The notes under the pieces are model-generated. The model saw only the letters and a list, made by a program, of their open reading frames with translations. It did no database searches and was not told the origin of the DNA. A DNA stretch of 64,000 bases from Galbibacter mesophilus (GTDB lineage Bacteria > Bacteroidota > Bacteroidia > Flavobacteriales > Flavobacteriaceae): positions 310,001-374,000 of the forward strand of contig NZ_JAMQVC010000001.1 in NCBI RefSeq assembly GCF_023721415.1. Reading direction: 5' to 3'. Shown here piece after piece: positions 35,186-43,022 of the stretch (positions are counted from its first letter, which is position 1; every line of letters begins with the position of its first letter). The position numbers and the translations under genes are program-made.

Positions 35186-35887
35186 ATGAAACGATTTCAT
35201 TTAAATATCGAGAACCAAGAAAAAGCCTCGTCCCCGCTCCAGGGAGAATTAAGGAGAGGACTCCTCAAAATCTGCGGAATGAAATTTCTCGATAATATTG
35301 AAGCAGTTGCGAAGCTTCAACCGGATTACCTAGGTTTTATTTTTTATGAAAAATCGGCTCGTTTTAATGAAGACAATGTGCCAAATTTACCAGCTGGTAT
35401 TCAAAAAATTGGTGTATTTGTAGATGCTGAAATTGATTTCGTTCTTGAAAAAGTAAAAAATCATCAATTGCATGGAATACAATTACACGGAAATGAATCT
35501 CCTGAATATTGCCGACAGCTAAAAAACAAGTTAAATTCATTAGAAACAGGCATTAAAATTATTAAAGTATTCTCCATAAAGGATGAATTCGATTTCTCCG
35601 TTTTAAACCCCTTCGAAACCGTGGTCGATTTTTACCTGTTTGATACAAAAGGAAAACTTCCCGGTGGAAATGGATACACTTTTAATTGGGAAGTGCTTAA
35701 AAATTATCCATCCGAAAAGCCATTTTTTTTGAGCGGAGGCATTGGAATGGAGGAACTGGAAAAACTTAAAAGTTTAGATTCTAACCTACCGATTCATGCC
35801 ATCGATGTGAATAGCAAGTTTGAGTTGGAACCAGGATTAAAAAATGTAGAATTACTAAAAGAGTTTATATACCAACTAAGGTTTTAA
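35186..35887 (+). CDS. trpF: Phosphoribosylanthranilate isomerase with in-frame N-terminal insertion
   Basis: TrpF performs the Amadori rearrangement before TrpC. The 233-residue product has the catalytic Cys30 in [27 protein letters not shown] and the Asp in DVNSKFE. Most TrpF proteins start a few residues before KICG and are about 200-210 long. Here 25 extra residues precede, including [13 protein letters not shown], encoded by a palindromic DNA element (35230-35261). No ATG, GTG or TTG codon lies in frame between ATG 35186 and the Cys codon, so the extension must be translated. The fold itself looks intact. Confidence 0.93.
   Translation: MKRFHLNIENQEKASSPLQGELRRGLLKICGMKFLDNIEAVAKLQPDYLGFIFYEKSARFNEDNVPNLPAGIQKIGVFVDAEIDFVLEKVKNHQLHGIQLHGNESPEYCRQLKNKLNSLETGIKIIKVFSIKDEFDFSVLNPFETVVDFYLFDTKGKLPGGNGYTFNWEVLKNYPSEKPFFLSGGIGMEELEKLKSLDSNLPIHAIDVNSKFELEPGLKNVELLKEFIYQLRF
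35230..35261. repeat. Palindromic element inside the 5' end of trpF
   Basis: GTCC-CCG-CTCC (35230-35240) pairs with GGAG-A-GGAC (35253-35261). Its CT-rich to GA-rich design resembles the element in the trpG-trpD gap. It is translated in frame as part of the TrpF extension. Confidence 0.5.
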
Positions 35888-35912
35888 AACTCACAATAAA
35901 ATAGAAAAATTA

Positions 35913-35937
35913 GTCATCCTGAGCTTGTCGAAGGATA
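35913..35937. repeat. Palindromic intergenic repeat, trpF-trpB gap
   Basis: GTCATCCTGAGC followed by TTGTCGAAGGATA is the clean 25-base form of the repeat. A TTG inside it opens a longer trpB frame, but this is not a credible start. Confidence 0.75.
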
Positions 35938-35954
35938 AAATTTTGTCAAAGCAT

Positions 35955-37139
35955 ATGAAAACATACAACGTCAACGAAAAAGGATATTACGGAGATTTCG
36001 GAGGTGCATACATCCCTGAAATGCTGTATCCAAATGTGGAAGAGTTACGTCAACAATATCTTTCTATTATGAATGAGGATTCTTTTAAAGAGGAGTTCCA
36101 TCAACTTTTAAAAGATTATGTCGGCCGTCCTTCCCCCTTGTATTTTGCCAAAAGAATGTCTGAAAAACATGGCGCTAAAATTTATCTTAAGCGAGAAGAC
36201 CTCAACCATACTGGAGCGCACAAGATAAACAACACCATTGGTCAGATTTTAATGGCAAAGCGATTGGGCAAAAACCGAATTATCGCCGAAACAGGTGCTG
36301 GGCAGCATGGTGTTGCTACCGCTACTGTTTGTGCGCTTATGGGAATAGATTGCGTGGTTTATATGGGAGAAATAGACATTGACCGCCAAGCGCCAAATGT
36401 TGCCCGAATGAAAATGTTGGGCGCCGAGGTCCGACCAGCAAAGTCGGGTAGCCGCACTCTGAAAGATGCCACCAACGAAGCCATTCGCGACTGGATTAAT
36501 AATCCGGTAGATACACATTACATTATTGGTTCCGCTATTGGTCCGCATCCTTATCCAGATATGGTTACGCGTTTTCAGAGTATCATTTCAGAGGAAATAA
36601 AATGGCAACTGAAAGAAAAAGAAGGTCGCGAAAATCCGGATTATGTGGTCGCTTGTATTGGTGGCGGAAGTAACGCCGCAGGAACCTATTATCATTTTTT
36701 AGAGGATGAAAAAGTAGGAATTATCGCTGTAGAGGCTGCTGGAAAAGGAGTCGATTCTGGTGAAAGTGCTGCTACTTCCGCATTGGGAAAAGAAGGTATA
36801 ATTCATGGATGTAAAACTTTGCTGATGCAAACAGGAGACGGACAAATAACGGAGCCGTATTCTATTTCTGCGGGATTGGATTACCCTGGCGTGGGACCCA
36901 TGCACGCACATTTGTACCGCTCTGGTCGTGGTGAATTCTTCTCCATTACCGATGAAGATGCCATGAAAGCCGGATTGGAATTGTGTAAAACGGAAGGTAT
37001 TATTCCGGCTATTGAAAGTTCGCATGCTTTAGCAATTTTCCATCATAAAAAATTCAAAAAGGATGATGTCATTGTAATCAACCTTTCGGGCCGCGGCGAC
37101 AAAGATTTAAACACATACATCGATTATTTTGATTTGTAA
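35955..37139 (+). CDS. trpB: Tryptophan synthase beta chain
   Basis: TrpB condenses indole with serine using PLP. From ATG 35955 the protein has 394 residues. The Schiff-base Lys is residue 90 in HTGAHKINN. The phosphate-binding loop [10 protein letters not shown] and the segment [11 protein letters not shown] are present. The family start [14 protein letters not shown] is close behind the chosen Met. This is the TrpB1 form that partners with TrpA, whose gene follows after 12 bases. Confidence 0.98.
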   Translation: MKTYNVNEKGYYGDFGGAYIPEMLYPNVEELRQQYLSIMNEDSFKEEFHQLLKDYVGRPSPLYFAKRMSEKHGAKIYLKREDLNHTGAHKINNTIGQILMAKRLGKNRIIAETGAGQHGVATATVCALMGIDCVVYMGEIDIDRQAPNVARMKMLGAEVRPAKSGSRTLKDATNEAIRDWINNPVDTHYIIGSAIGPHPYPDMVTRFQSIISEEIKWQLKEKEGRENPDYVVACIGGGSNAAGTYYHFLEDEKVGIIAVEAAGKGVDSGESAATSALGKEGIIHGCKTLLMQTGDGQITEPYSISAGLDYPGVGPMHAHLYRSGRGEFFSITDEDAMKAGLELCKTEGIIPAIESSHALAIFHHKKFKKDDVIVINLSGRGDKDLNTYIDYFDL

Positions 37140-37151
37140 AAAAGAATATCA

Positions 37152-37916
37152 ATGAATAGAATTCATAAAAAATTACAGGAAGACAAAAAATTATTGTCCA
37201 TATATTTTACAGCAGGATACCCCAACCTAGAAGATACCGTACCGATTATTGAGCAATTGCAAAAAAGCGGTGTGGACATGTTGGAAATCGGACTCCCATT
37301 TTCCGATCCGCTTGCTGACGGACCTACCATTCAGGAGAGCTCTACCCATGCCCTTACAAACGGAATGACAACTGCAAAACTGTTCGAGCAACTAAAAGAT
37401 ATTAGAAAAACTGTTAATATTCCTTTAATCATCATGGGATATTTTAACCCCATGATGCAATATGGCGTTGAGGCTTTTTGTAAAAAATGTAACGAAATTG
37501 GGATTGACGGACTCATAATTCCCGATCTCCCTGTGGATGTTTACAACGAAGAATACCGATCTATTTTTGAAAAGTACAACCTCATCAACGTGTTCTTAAT
37601 TACGCCACAAACCTCCGAAGATCGTATTAGATTTATCGATTCTGTTTCCAACGGATTTATTTACATGGTGAGTTCGGCCAGCGTTACTGGAGCTAAAAAC
37701 ACCTTTGGGGATGCACAAAACCAGTATTTTGAAAGAATTTCCAATATGAAACTGAAATCACCGCAAATTGTGGGGTTTGGAATTAGTAATGCCGAAACGT
37801 TTAAAGCGGCTACCAAGTATGGAAAAGGCGCCATTATTGGCTCGGCTTTTATTAAAATGATTAAAGAAAAAGGAATTGAAGGTATCGATGATTTTGTTAA
37901 ATCCATCCGATTATAA
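37152..37916 (+). CDS. trpA: Tryptophan synthase alpha chain
   Basis: TrpA cleaves indole-3-glycerol phosphate and passes indole through a tunnel to TrpB. The 254-residue TIM barrel has catalytic Glu46 in EIGLPFSDP and Asp56 in LADGPTIQ. The phosphate site GFGISNAE and the active-site loop segment VSSASVTGAKN are also present. It ends the trp operon and is convergent with galM. Confidence 0.97.
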   Translation: MNRIHKKLQEDKKLLSIYFTAGYPNLEDTVPIIEQLQKSGVDMLEIGLPFSDPLADGPTIQESSTHALTNGMTTAKLFEQLKDIRKTVNIPLIIMGYFNPMMQYGVEAFCKKCNEIGIDGLIIPDLPVDVYNEEYRSIFEKYNLINVFLITPQTSEDRIRFIDSVSNGFIYMVSSASVTGAKNTFGDAQNQYFERISNMKLKSPQIVGFGISNAETFKAATKYGKGAIIGSAFIKMIKEKGIEGIDDFVKSIRL

Positions 37917-37990
37917 ACGTTTTCTTTCTGAAAAAGCTTTTTATTAACAATTTAGGTAACTAGTTCTTTTTTGGGTTTAAGTATTCTGTT

Positions 37991-38017
37991 GTCAGGCTGA
38001 GCTTGTCGAAGCCCATC
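37991..38017. repeat. Palindromic intergenic repeat, trpA-galM gap
   Basis: GTCAGGCTGAGC followed by TTGTCGAAGCCC is a variant of the repeat found in the trp operon. The outer arms GGCT and AGCC have changed together and keep pairing, which argues for selection on the hairpin or for separate subfamilies. Confidence 0.65.
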
Positions 38018-38063
38018 ATAAAACTTTATCCTACTCCATTAATAAGTAAAACAAATAGGGGAG

Positions 38064-39020
38064 TTATTTTACAGCGAATTCAAAACTACTTTCGTTTAAA
38101 TATGCTTCCCCTTTTTTTAACACAGCTGATGGAAAGTGATCGTTATTGGGGGCATCCGGAAAGTTTTGTGTTTCAAAACAGATGCTTGGATATTTCTCCA
38201 ATGGATTATTCATCATTTTGCTTTCTTCCATAGCTTCAGGGGTGTACACCACGACTCCAGGCTGATTGCTGGAGATCTTCATTTCTATACCCGATTGCTC
38301 GCTATACAATGTAGCTAACGGTTCTTTTTCAGTAATAACATAACAATCGTCTAGTCCTTTAAAATCTTTGTGGTCTTCAATACGGATTGGTTTCCTAAAA
38401 TCAAAATAGGTATTGGCAACAGGTTTAAAATTTCCATTCGCCACATTGTATTGATCTTTTTCTAAAATCTCCTCTGCATTAATTTTCAATTCATGGTCTA
38501 AAACAGAACCCTTCCCCGCTAAATTGTAATAATTATGGTTGGTAAGGTTAACAATAGTATCTTCCGTAGCGGTCGCTTTGTAGCGGATTATCAATTTATT
38601 CCCTTGTAATTGATAAGTACAAAAGGCATGAAGCTCTCCGGGATAACCTTCTTCCATAGCTTCACTTACATACGAAAAAGTGATAAATGGATTCTCCCCC
38701 TCCTCGCGTTGATGTAGTTGCCAATCTTTATAACCAAAACCTTCTTCGCCTCCATGCAAGTGAACTCCCTTACTATTGTTGGCCAATAGATATTTTCTTC
38801 CATTAAGCACGAAACCTTCTTTATGGATTCGTCCAGCAAAACGTCCCGCCGTCGCTCCTAAATGAATACTGTTGTTTTTATAATCAGAAACATTTTCATA
38901 ACCAATAATAACATTTACATCGCTGTTGTTTCTATCTTTTACAATTACTTGCTGAAGCGCTGCTCCTGTAGAAACGGCAACTATTTTTATATATTCATTC
39001 TGAATGGCAAAGGTCTTCAT
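38064..39020 (-). CDS. galM: Aldose 1-epimerase (galactose mutarotase)
   Basis: This 318-residue enzyme interconverts alpha and beta anomers of aldoses. Signatures are GATAGRFAGRI, KGVHLHGGEEGFG with a catalytic His, LTNHNYYNLAG with the second His, and the C-terminal ETQNFPDAPN with the catalytic Glu. No signal peptide is seen, so it is cytoplasmic. It stands alone between the trp operon and the ECF sigma locus, and its sugar cannot be inferred from context. Confidence 0.93.
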   Translation of the reverse strand: MKTFAIQNEYIKIVAVSTGAALQQVIVKDRNNSDVNVIIGYENVSDYKNNSIHLGATAGRFAGRIHKEGFVLNGRKYLLANNSKGVHLHGGEEGFGYKDWQLHQREEGENPFITFSYVSEAMEEGYPGELHAFCTYQLQGNKLIIRYKATATEDTIVNLTNHNYYNLAGKGSVLDHELKINAEEILEKDQYNVANGNFKPVANTYFDFRKPIRIEDHKDFKGLDDCYVITEKEPLATLYSEQSGIEMKISSNQPGVVVYTPEAMEESKMMNNPLEKYPSICFETQNFPDAPNNDHFPSAVLKKGEAYLNESSFEFAVK

Positions 39021-39138
39021 GTTAAATTTTTAGGTAGTTTTACAGACAAACGAAACTACAAAAAAGTGTTCTTTTTTATCGCTATTCGAGGGAATAAATA
39101 ATGATTTCGAAGAATTTAAAAGAAAACTTTAAAAAAAT

Positions 39139-39163
39139 GAAACGCTTTACTTTTTGCGTCGTC
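39139..39163 (+). promoter_or_regulatory. Candidate ECF-sigma-dependent promoter
   Basis: GAAAC (39139-39143), a 16-base spacer and CGTC (39160-39163) resemble the GAAC/CGTC promoters used by many ECF sigma factors, 47 bases before the sigma gene. This suggests autoregulation. No TAnnTTTG box was found in this gap. Confidence 0.45.
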
Positions 39164-39209
39164 TTTAAGAGTAGATAGTAACAAAGCCAACTAAAAGTAA
39201 CAAGCCGGC

Positions 39210-39752
39210 ATGCTTGAAATAGATCTTATTGAGAAATGCAAAAGCAACAACCGAAAAGCGCAAATGCAGCTTTACGACATGTACTGTCACGGCATGTTCT
39301 GTGTTGCCATGCGGTATTTGAAAAACACAGATGACGCACAGGACGCCATGCAGGAAGCTTTTATTAAAGCTTTTCAAAAACTAGATCAGTTTAAGGCAGA
39401 AGTTACTTTTGGGGCTTGGTTAAAACGAATTGTAATTAATAAGTGTATTGATTTTTTAAAGGCAAAGCAACATCAAATTTATTCTTTAGACGAAAGTTTT
39501 ATGCATGTTGAGGAAGACGAAAACTGGCAGGTGGAAAGCGATATATCCAAAGAAGAAATTGTAAATGCCATTGAAAAATTACCTAACAAATACAAGGTTG
39601 TGGTAATGCTTTATTTGGTGGAAGGATTTGACCATGAGGAAATTTCAGAAATATTGCATATTAATAATAACACTTCCCGCACCCATTTAATGCGGGGAAA
39701 GCAAAAGCTACAATCACTTTTAAAACACAAAATAGATGGCACAGGATATTAA
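39210..39752 (+). CDS. RNA polymerase sigma-70 factor, ECF subfamily
   Basis: A 180-residue ECF sigma factor with region 2 (MRYLKNTDDAQDAMQEAFIKAF, then FGAWLKRIVINKCIDFL) and region 4 (AIEKLPNKYKVVVMLYLVEGFDHEEISEIL with the recognition helix). It would redirect RNA polymerase to the stress or surface genes of its regulon. Its 3' end overlaps the next gene by 17 bases, which is typical for a sigma and anti-sigma pair. A GAAAC/CGTC motif upstream suggests self-activation. Confidence 0.93.
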   Translation: MLEIDLIEKCKSNNRKAQMQLYDMYCHGMFCVAMRYLKNTDDAQDAMQEAFIKAFQKLDQFKAEVTFGAWLKRIVINKCIDFLKAKQHQIYSLDESFMHVEEDENWQVESDISKEEIVNAIEKLPNKYKVVVMLYLVEGFDHEEISEILHINNNTSRTHLMRGKQKLQSLLKHKIDGTGY

Positions 39753-40323
39753 AAAGCTATTGAAAGATTGTTTTGAAGAAAAACATGAGCTGCCACAAGG
39801 GCATCGCGAGGCATTTTCTAAATTGTTGGAGCAAGAACTTCCGCAGAAAAAAGAAAATAAATCCTTTTTGTTCTGGAAAGTAGCGGCAGCCGTATTGGTT
39901 TTAATTGGAGTGGGCACTGTATTCTTCAGCAATAATAAAGAAATAACAACTTCTGAAAAGGGTGTGGCGAATACAGAAAATAGCGCCCCAAACAGTGAAT
40001 CTATCACTTTAGGGTCTATTTCTCCTGATTTGAAAAAGGTGGAAGACTATTATGTAGCTAATATTAATTTGGAATTGGCGGAAATTGATCTTTCCGAAGC
40101 AAATAAAAAATTACTAGATGGCTATATGACGCGTCTTGGCGAATTGAACGACGCTTACCAAGACCTTACGGTTGAACTCAATGAAGTAGGTCCAAACGAC
40201 CAAACCATCAATGCACTTATTAGCAACCTGCAATTACGTTTACAGTTACTATACCGATTGAAAGAAAAGATTAAAGAACTTAAACAAACAACAAATGAAG
40301 AATTTACAACACAAAATGTATAG
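39736..40323 (+). CDS. Single-pass membrane protein, probable anti-sigma factor
   Basis: A 195-residue protein with about 43 cytoplasmic residues, one membrane helix (about residues 44-64, FLFWKVAAAVLVLIGVGTVF) and a helical, charged periplasmic part. The cytoplasmic N-terminus is short (KKLLKDCFEEKHELPQGHRE) and lacks a zinc-binding HxxxCxxC motif. The anti-sigma call rests on the overlap with the ECF gene and the topology, not on a recognised domain. The C-terminal region looks like coiled helices. Confidence 0.65.
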   Translation: MAQDIKKLLKDCFEEKHELPQGHREAFSKLLEQELPQKKENKSFLFWKVAAAVLVLIGVGTVFFSNNKEITTSEKGVANTENSAPNSESITLGSISPDLKKVEDYYVANINLELAEIDLSEANKKLLDGYMTRLGELNDAYQDLTVELNEVGPNDQTINALISNLQLRLQLLYRLKEKIKELKQTTNEEFTTQNV

Positions 40324-41764
40324 GTTTATTGCAGTCATGTTGCTTACTTCTGCTGGCATGTATGCCCAAACAGAAACAAAAACCTACAAAGAATCCTTCA
40401 ACGTAAATGACGATGTGGTAGTAGATGTTAATACGAGCTACGCCGATGTTACTTTTGATACTTGGAACAAAAATAAAGTAGAAATTGAAGCTATAATTGA
40501 AGTAGAAGGTCTTTCTAAAGAAGATGCGGCAGCTTATTTTAAAAAGTGGGGCTTTACAGCGCAAGGAAACAGCAATAAAGTAACCATTAAAACATCTAGT
40601 GGATCAAGATGGGGACATGGAAAAGATGTGGTTTTTGTCACTGATTCAGACAATATGGTTTTTGCCTTTAACGACTCCATACATATGGCTCCTATGCCAC
40701 CCATGCCACCTTTACCAGAGATGGATTCTTTGATAATTATCCCTCCGATGCCCCCAATGCCGCCATTGCCCTTTGATTTTGATAACTTTTCTTTTGATTA
40801 TGAAGCGTATAAAAAGGAAGGTGACGCTTATTTAGAAAAATGGAAAAAACAATTCAATGAAAGTTTTGATGAGGAGGTAAAAGCTAATTTAGAAGAATGG
40901 AAGAAAGAAGTAAAGGAGCACCAAACGGAGTGGCAAGTGGTTCGAAAAGAAATGGTGAAGGAAAGAGAACAAATGCAAAAAGAGCGTGAAAAACAACGTA
41001 TTGAAATAAGAAAAATTCAGAAGGAAGCACATAAGGCAGCCCGAGAAGCCCATGCGGCAGCAAGGGAAACTCAAGCTAAGATAATGCGTTGGAATGTAGC
41101 GCCTGGCGGACAATCGCCTAATGTATTTTTCTACGATTCTTCCAAAGACGACAAAAATGTAAAGGTTAAAAAAACTATCAAGATTAAAATACCGAAAGGC
41201 GCTAAACTAAAAATGAATGTACGCCATGGGGAAGTCACCCTGGCCGAAAATTATTCCAATATCAATGCAACCTTGTCTTACACAAGGTTGCATGCCCCTA
41301 TGGTGACTGGGGAATCCTCATTTATAGAAGCCTCCTACTCGCCTCTCGTAGTAGAACGTTGGAACAAAGGTGAACTAAAAGCCAATTATGCTGAAGCTAT
41401 TAACTTGAAGCAGGTAAAAAGTATAAAGCTTACCTCAAAATCTTCCAATGTCGTGATAGAAAACCTCACTGGCGATGCTATCATTAATGGTAGCTTTGGC
41501 GACTTGTCCGTAGGTGCGGTTTCAAACGACTTTAGCAACCTCAACATAGTGTTAGATAATTCCGACGCAAAGCTATCCCTCCCAAAAACGGCCTTCACTT
41601 TTTACAGCAATGCCTCCAATTCTTCTATCAAGTACCCCAAGAGCTTAATCTTAAAGGTCTCCAAGCAATACAACAACGAAGTTGCCAATGGCTATTTCTC
41701 CCAAAAGAACAGCAACAGAACCATTAACCTTGTAGCTAACTTCAGTAATGTGGTTTTACAATAA
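40295..41764 (+). CDS. Exported protein with DUF4097-like beta repeats, Pro/Met-rich linker and charged coiled coil
   Basis: A 489-residue protein with a signal peptide ending near MYAQ (about residue 24). After an N-terminal domain (about 25-120) comes a tract of PPMPP repeats (about 130-165). A very acidic/basic helical stretch follows (about 175-270, rich in Lys, Glu and Arg, with WKK, REQMQKEREKQR and AAREAHAAARE). The C-terminal part (about 290-489) looks like repeated beta strands with VRHGEVTLAENYSNINATLSY and LTSKSSNVVIENLTGDAII, as in DUF4097 proteins. The start overlaps the previous gene by 29 bases; ATG 40316 is an alternative. It is probably the target of the ECF system at the cell surface. 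Confidence 0.7.
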   Translation: MKNLQHKMYRFIAVMLLTSAGMYAQTETKTYKESFNVNDDVVVDVNTSYADVTFDTWNKNKVEIEAIIEVEGLSKEDAAAYFKKWGFTAQGNSNKVTIKTSSGSRWGHGKDVVFVTDSDNMVFAFNDSIHMAPMPPMPPLPEMDSLIIIPPMPPMPPLPFDFDNFSFDYEAYKKEGDAYLEKWKKQFNESFDEEVKANLEEWKKEVKEHQTEWQVVRKEMVKEREQMQKEREKQRIEIRKIQKEAHKAAREAHAAARETQAKIMRWNVAPGGQSPNVFFYDSSKDDKNVKVKKTIKIKIPKGAKLKMNVRHGEVTLAENYSNINATLSYTRLHAPMVTGESSFIEASYSPLVVERWNKGELKANYAEAINLKQVKSIKLTSKSSNVVIENLTGDAIINGSFGDLSVGAVSNDFSNLNIVLDNSDAKLSLPKTAFTFYSNASNSSIKYPKSLILKVSKQYNNEVANGYFSQKNSNRTINLVANFSNVVLQ

Positions 41765-41774
41765 TACAAGTGCG

Positions 41775-42130
41775 TTAACTTCCATTTCTCCTCTGATATC
41801 ATTCATTTATTTCCCGTTTATTAGCACTTCCATTGCGCAAACAACCATTTGCTTTATGTGAACAAGTGCCTCTTTTTCGTAAACAAACACTTTCTTTCTG
41901 TAAACAGCCATTTCCTGTTGCTAAAATTCATTTCTCTTCTGTAAACAAGTGTTTCTTTTATGTAAATAAGCATTTCGTCTCTGTAAATAGATATTTCATT
42001 TGTGCAGACAATTACTGTTCTATTGATACCGTTTACTTTGTATGAGCGAACAAATAAATTATTCCTGTAAACATTCGTTTCATTTGTGTAATCGAGTAGT
42101 TTTATTCTGAAGACAACCATTTCTCTTTTG
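41775..42130. repeat. Array of about 17 degenerate 21-bp tandem repeats
   Basis: Units mostly of 21 bases (a few 19, 20 or 23) follow each other without gaps. The common pattern begins TAAACAA, continues with a short variable part and CATTTC, and ends near TTTTCTG. Clear units start at 41880, 41901, 41942, 41963, 41984 and 42068. The copies differ at many positions, so the array is old. Both strands can be read as heptad-repeat peptides (70 and 96 codons), which follows from a period divisible by three; neither reading looks like a real protein. It fills most of the gap between the surface-protein gene and msrA. Confidence 0.75.
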
Positions 42131-42190
42131 AAAATAAACAGCAACTATTCTACTGGTTACAAAAGAAATTTTGCCAAACAGATTAACAAA

Positions 42191-42228
42191 CAAAAAAGGC
42201 CAAACAAATTTAATATTTGTTTGGCCTT
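42191..42228. terminator. Strong bidirectional terminator between the repeat array and msrA
   Basis: AAGGCCAAACAAAT (42196-42209) pairs perfectly with ATTTGTTTGGCCTT (42215-42228). On the minus strand a T run follows (complement of 42192-42197), ending msrA. On the plus strand TTAACTTTTAT follows, which could also work. Confidence 0.85.
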
Positions 42229-42262
42229 AACTTTTATATTTTGATGAATGTTATTCTATATG

Positions 42263-42943
42263 TTAATGCGCTTCTTCCTTTAGAAGCTCAGGATATTTCT
42301 TTTGAAATTTACGCAGCCGCGGAATAGATACATTGCGTACATACGGATTATTGGGATTCCGCTTCTCATAATCTTGGTGATACTCTTCTGCTATCCAAAA
42401 TTTCTCAAACGGTTCCACCTGCGTAACGATAGGCTTTGTGAAAATTTCTTTTTTTTCTAACTGCTTTATATAGCGTTCTATAATTTCTTTTTCCTTGTTA
42501 TTTTTGTAAAAAGCAATGGAACGATATTGCGGACCAACATCGGGACCTTGGCGGTTGTATTGTGTAGGATCATGCGAGCCAAAAAAGACACGCACTAAAG
42601 TTTCAAAAGAAACCTCTTTAGGATCGTAATATACTTTTACACTTTCTGCATGCGATGTTTTTCCACCACCAACTTCTTGGTAGGTTGGGTTTTTCTCGCT
42701 TCCCCCGGCATAACCAGATTCTGCTTCTTTTACCCCTTTTACACTTTCGAAAACTGCTTCCACGCACCAAAAACATCCGCTCGCAAAATAGGCAGTTTCA
42801 TATTTAGATAAATCTTGTTGTGGTTTCTCGAAAGTTGTTTTCGCAGTAACTTGAGCTGGTTTTTCTTCTTTTTTGGTGGATGACTGGCAGCTCACCGTAA
42901 AAAAGCTCAATAAAAGAAGTGCATTAAGTTGTATGAATTTCAT
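42263..42943 (-). CDS. msrA: Peptide-methionine (S)-S-oxide reductase, lipoprotein form
   Basis: MsrA repairs oxidised methionine. The 226-residue protein begins with a lipoprotein signal ending FFTVSC (Cys19), then a linker, then the MsrA domain with the active-site GCFWC at residues 56-60. The rest, with SGYAGG, PTYQEV, TSHAESV and GPQYRS, is standard. Being lipidated, it would act in the periplasm. The resolving Cys residues found near the C-terminus of many MsrA proteins are absent, so an external reductant acting directly is likely. Confidence 0.95.
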   Translation of the reverse strand: MKFIQLNALLLLSFFTVSCQSSTKKEEKPAQVTAKTTFEKPQQDLSKYETAYFASGCFWCVEAVFESVKGVKEAESGYAGGSEKNPTYQEVGGGKTSHAESVKVYYDPKEVSFETLVRVFFGSHDPTQYNRQGPDVGPQYRSIAFYKNNKEKEIIERYIKQLEKKEIFTKPIVTQVEPFEKFWIAEEYHQDYEKRNPNNPYVRNVSIPRLRKFQKKYPELLKEEAH

Positions 42944-43022
42944 AAAAATTTGTTTTTAGTATGAGTCCGATTAGCACCTAAAACCTTACAAAATCATATT
43001 CATAACAAATCAACTTTCCAGT

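Noticed and set aside
37917-37960. trp operon terminator directly after trpA
   Set aside because: Only a weak AAGCTTTTT-type sequence is seen; the palindromic repeat at 37991 may serve instead but lacks a T run.
41775-42130. CRISPR array
   Set aside because: The 21-bp units are contiguous and strongly diverged, there are no unique spacers of constant length between identical repeats, and no cas gene is present.
41833-42144. 70- and 96-codon frames with heptad-like repeats on both strands
   Set aside because: They are a by-product of the 21-bp repeat period, which is a multiple of three. Composition and start sites do not support a protein.
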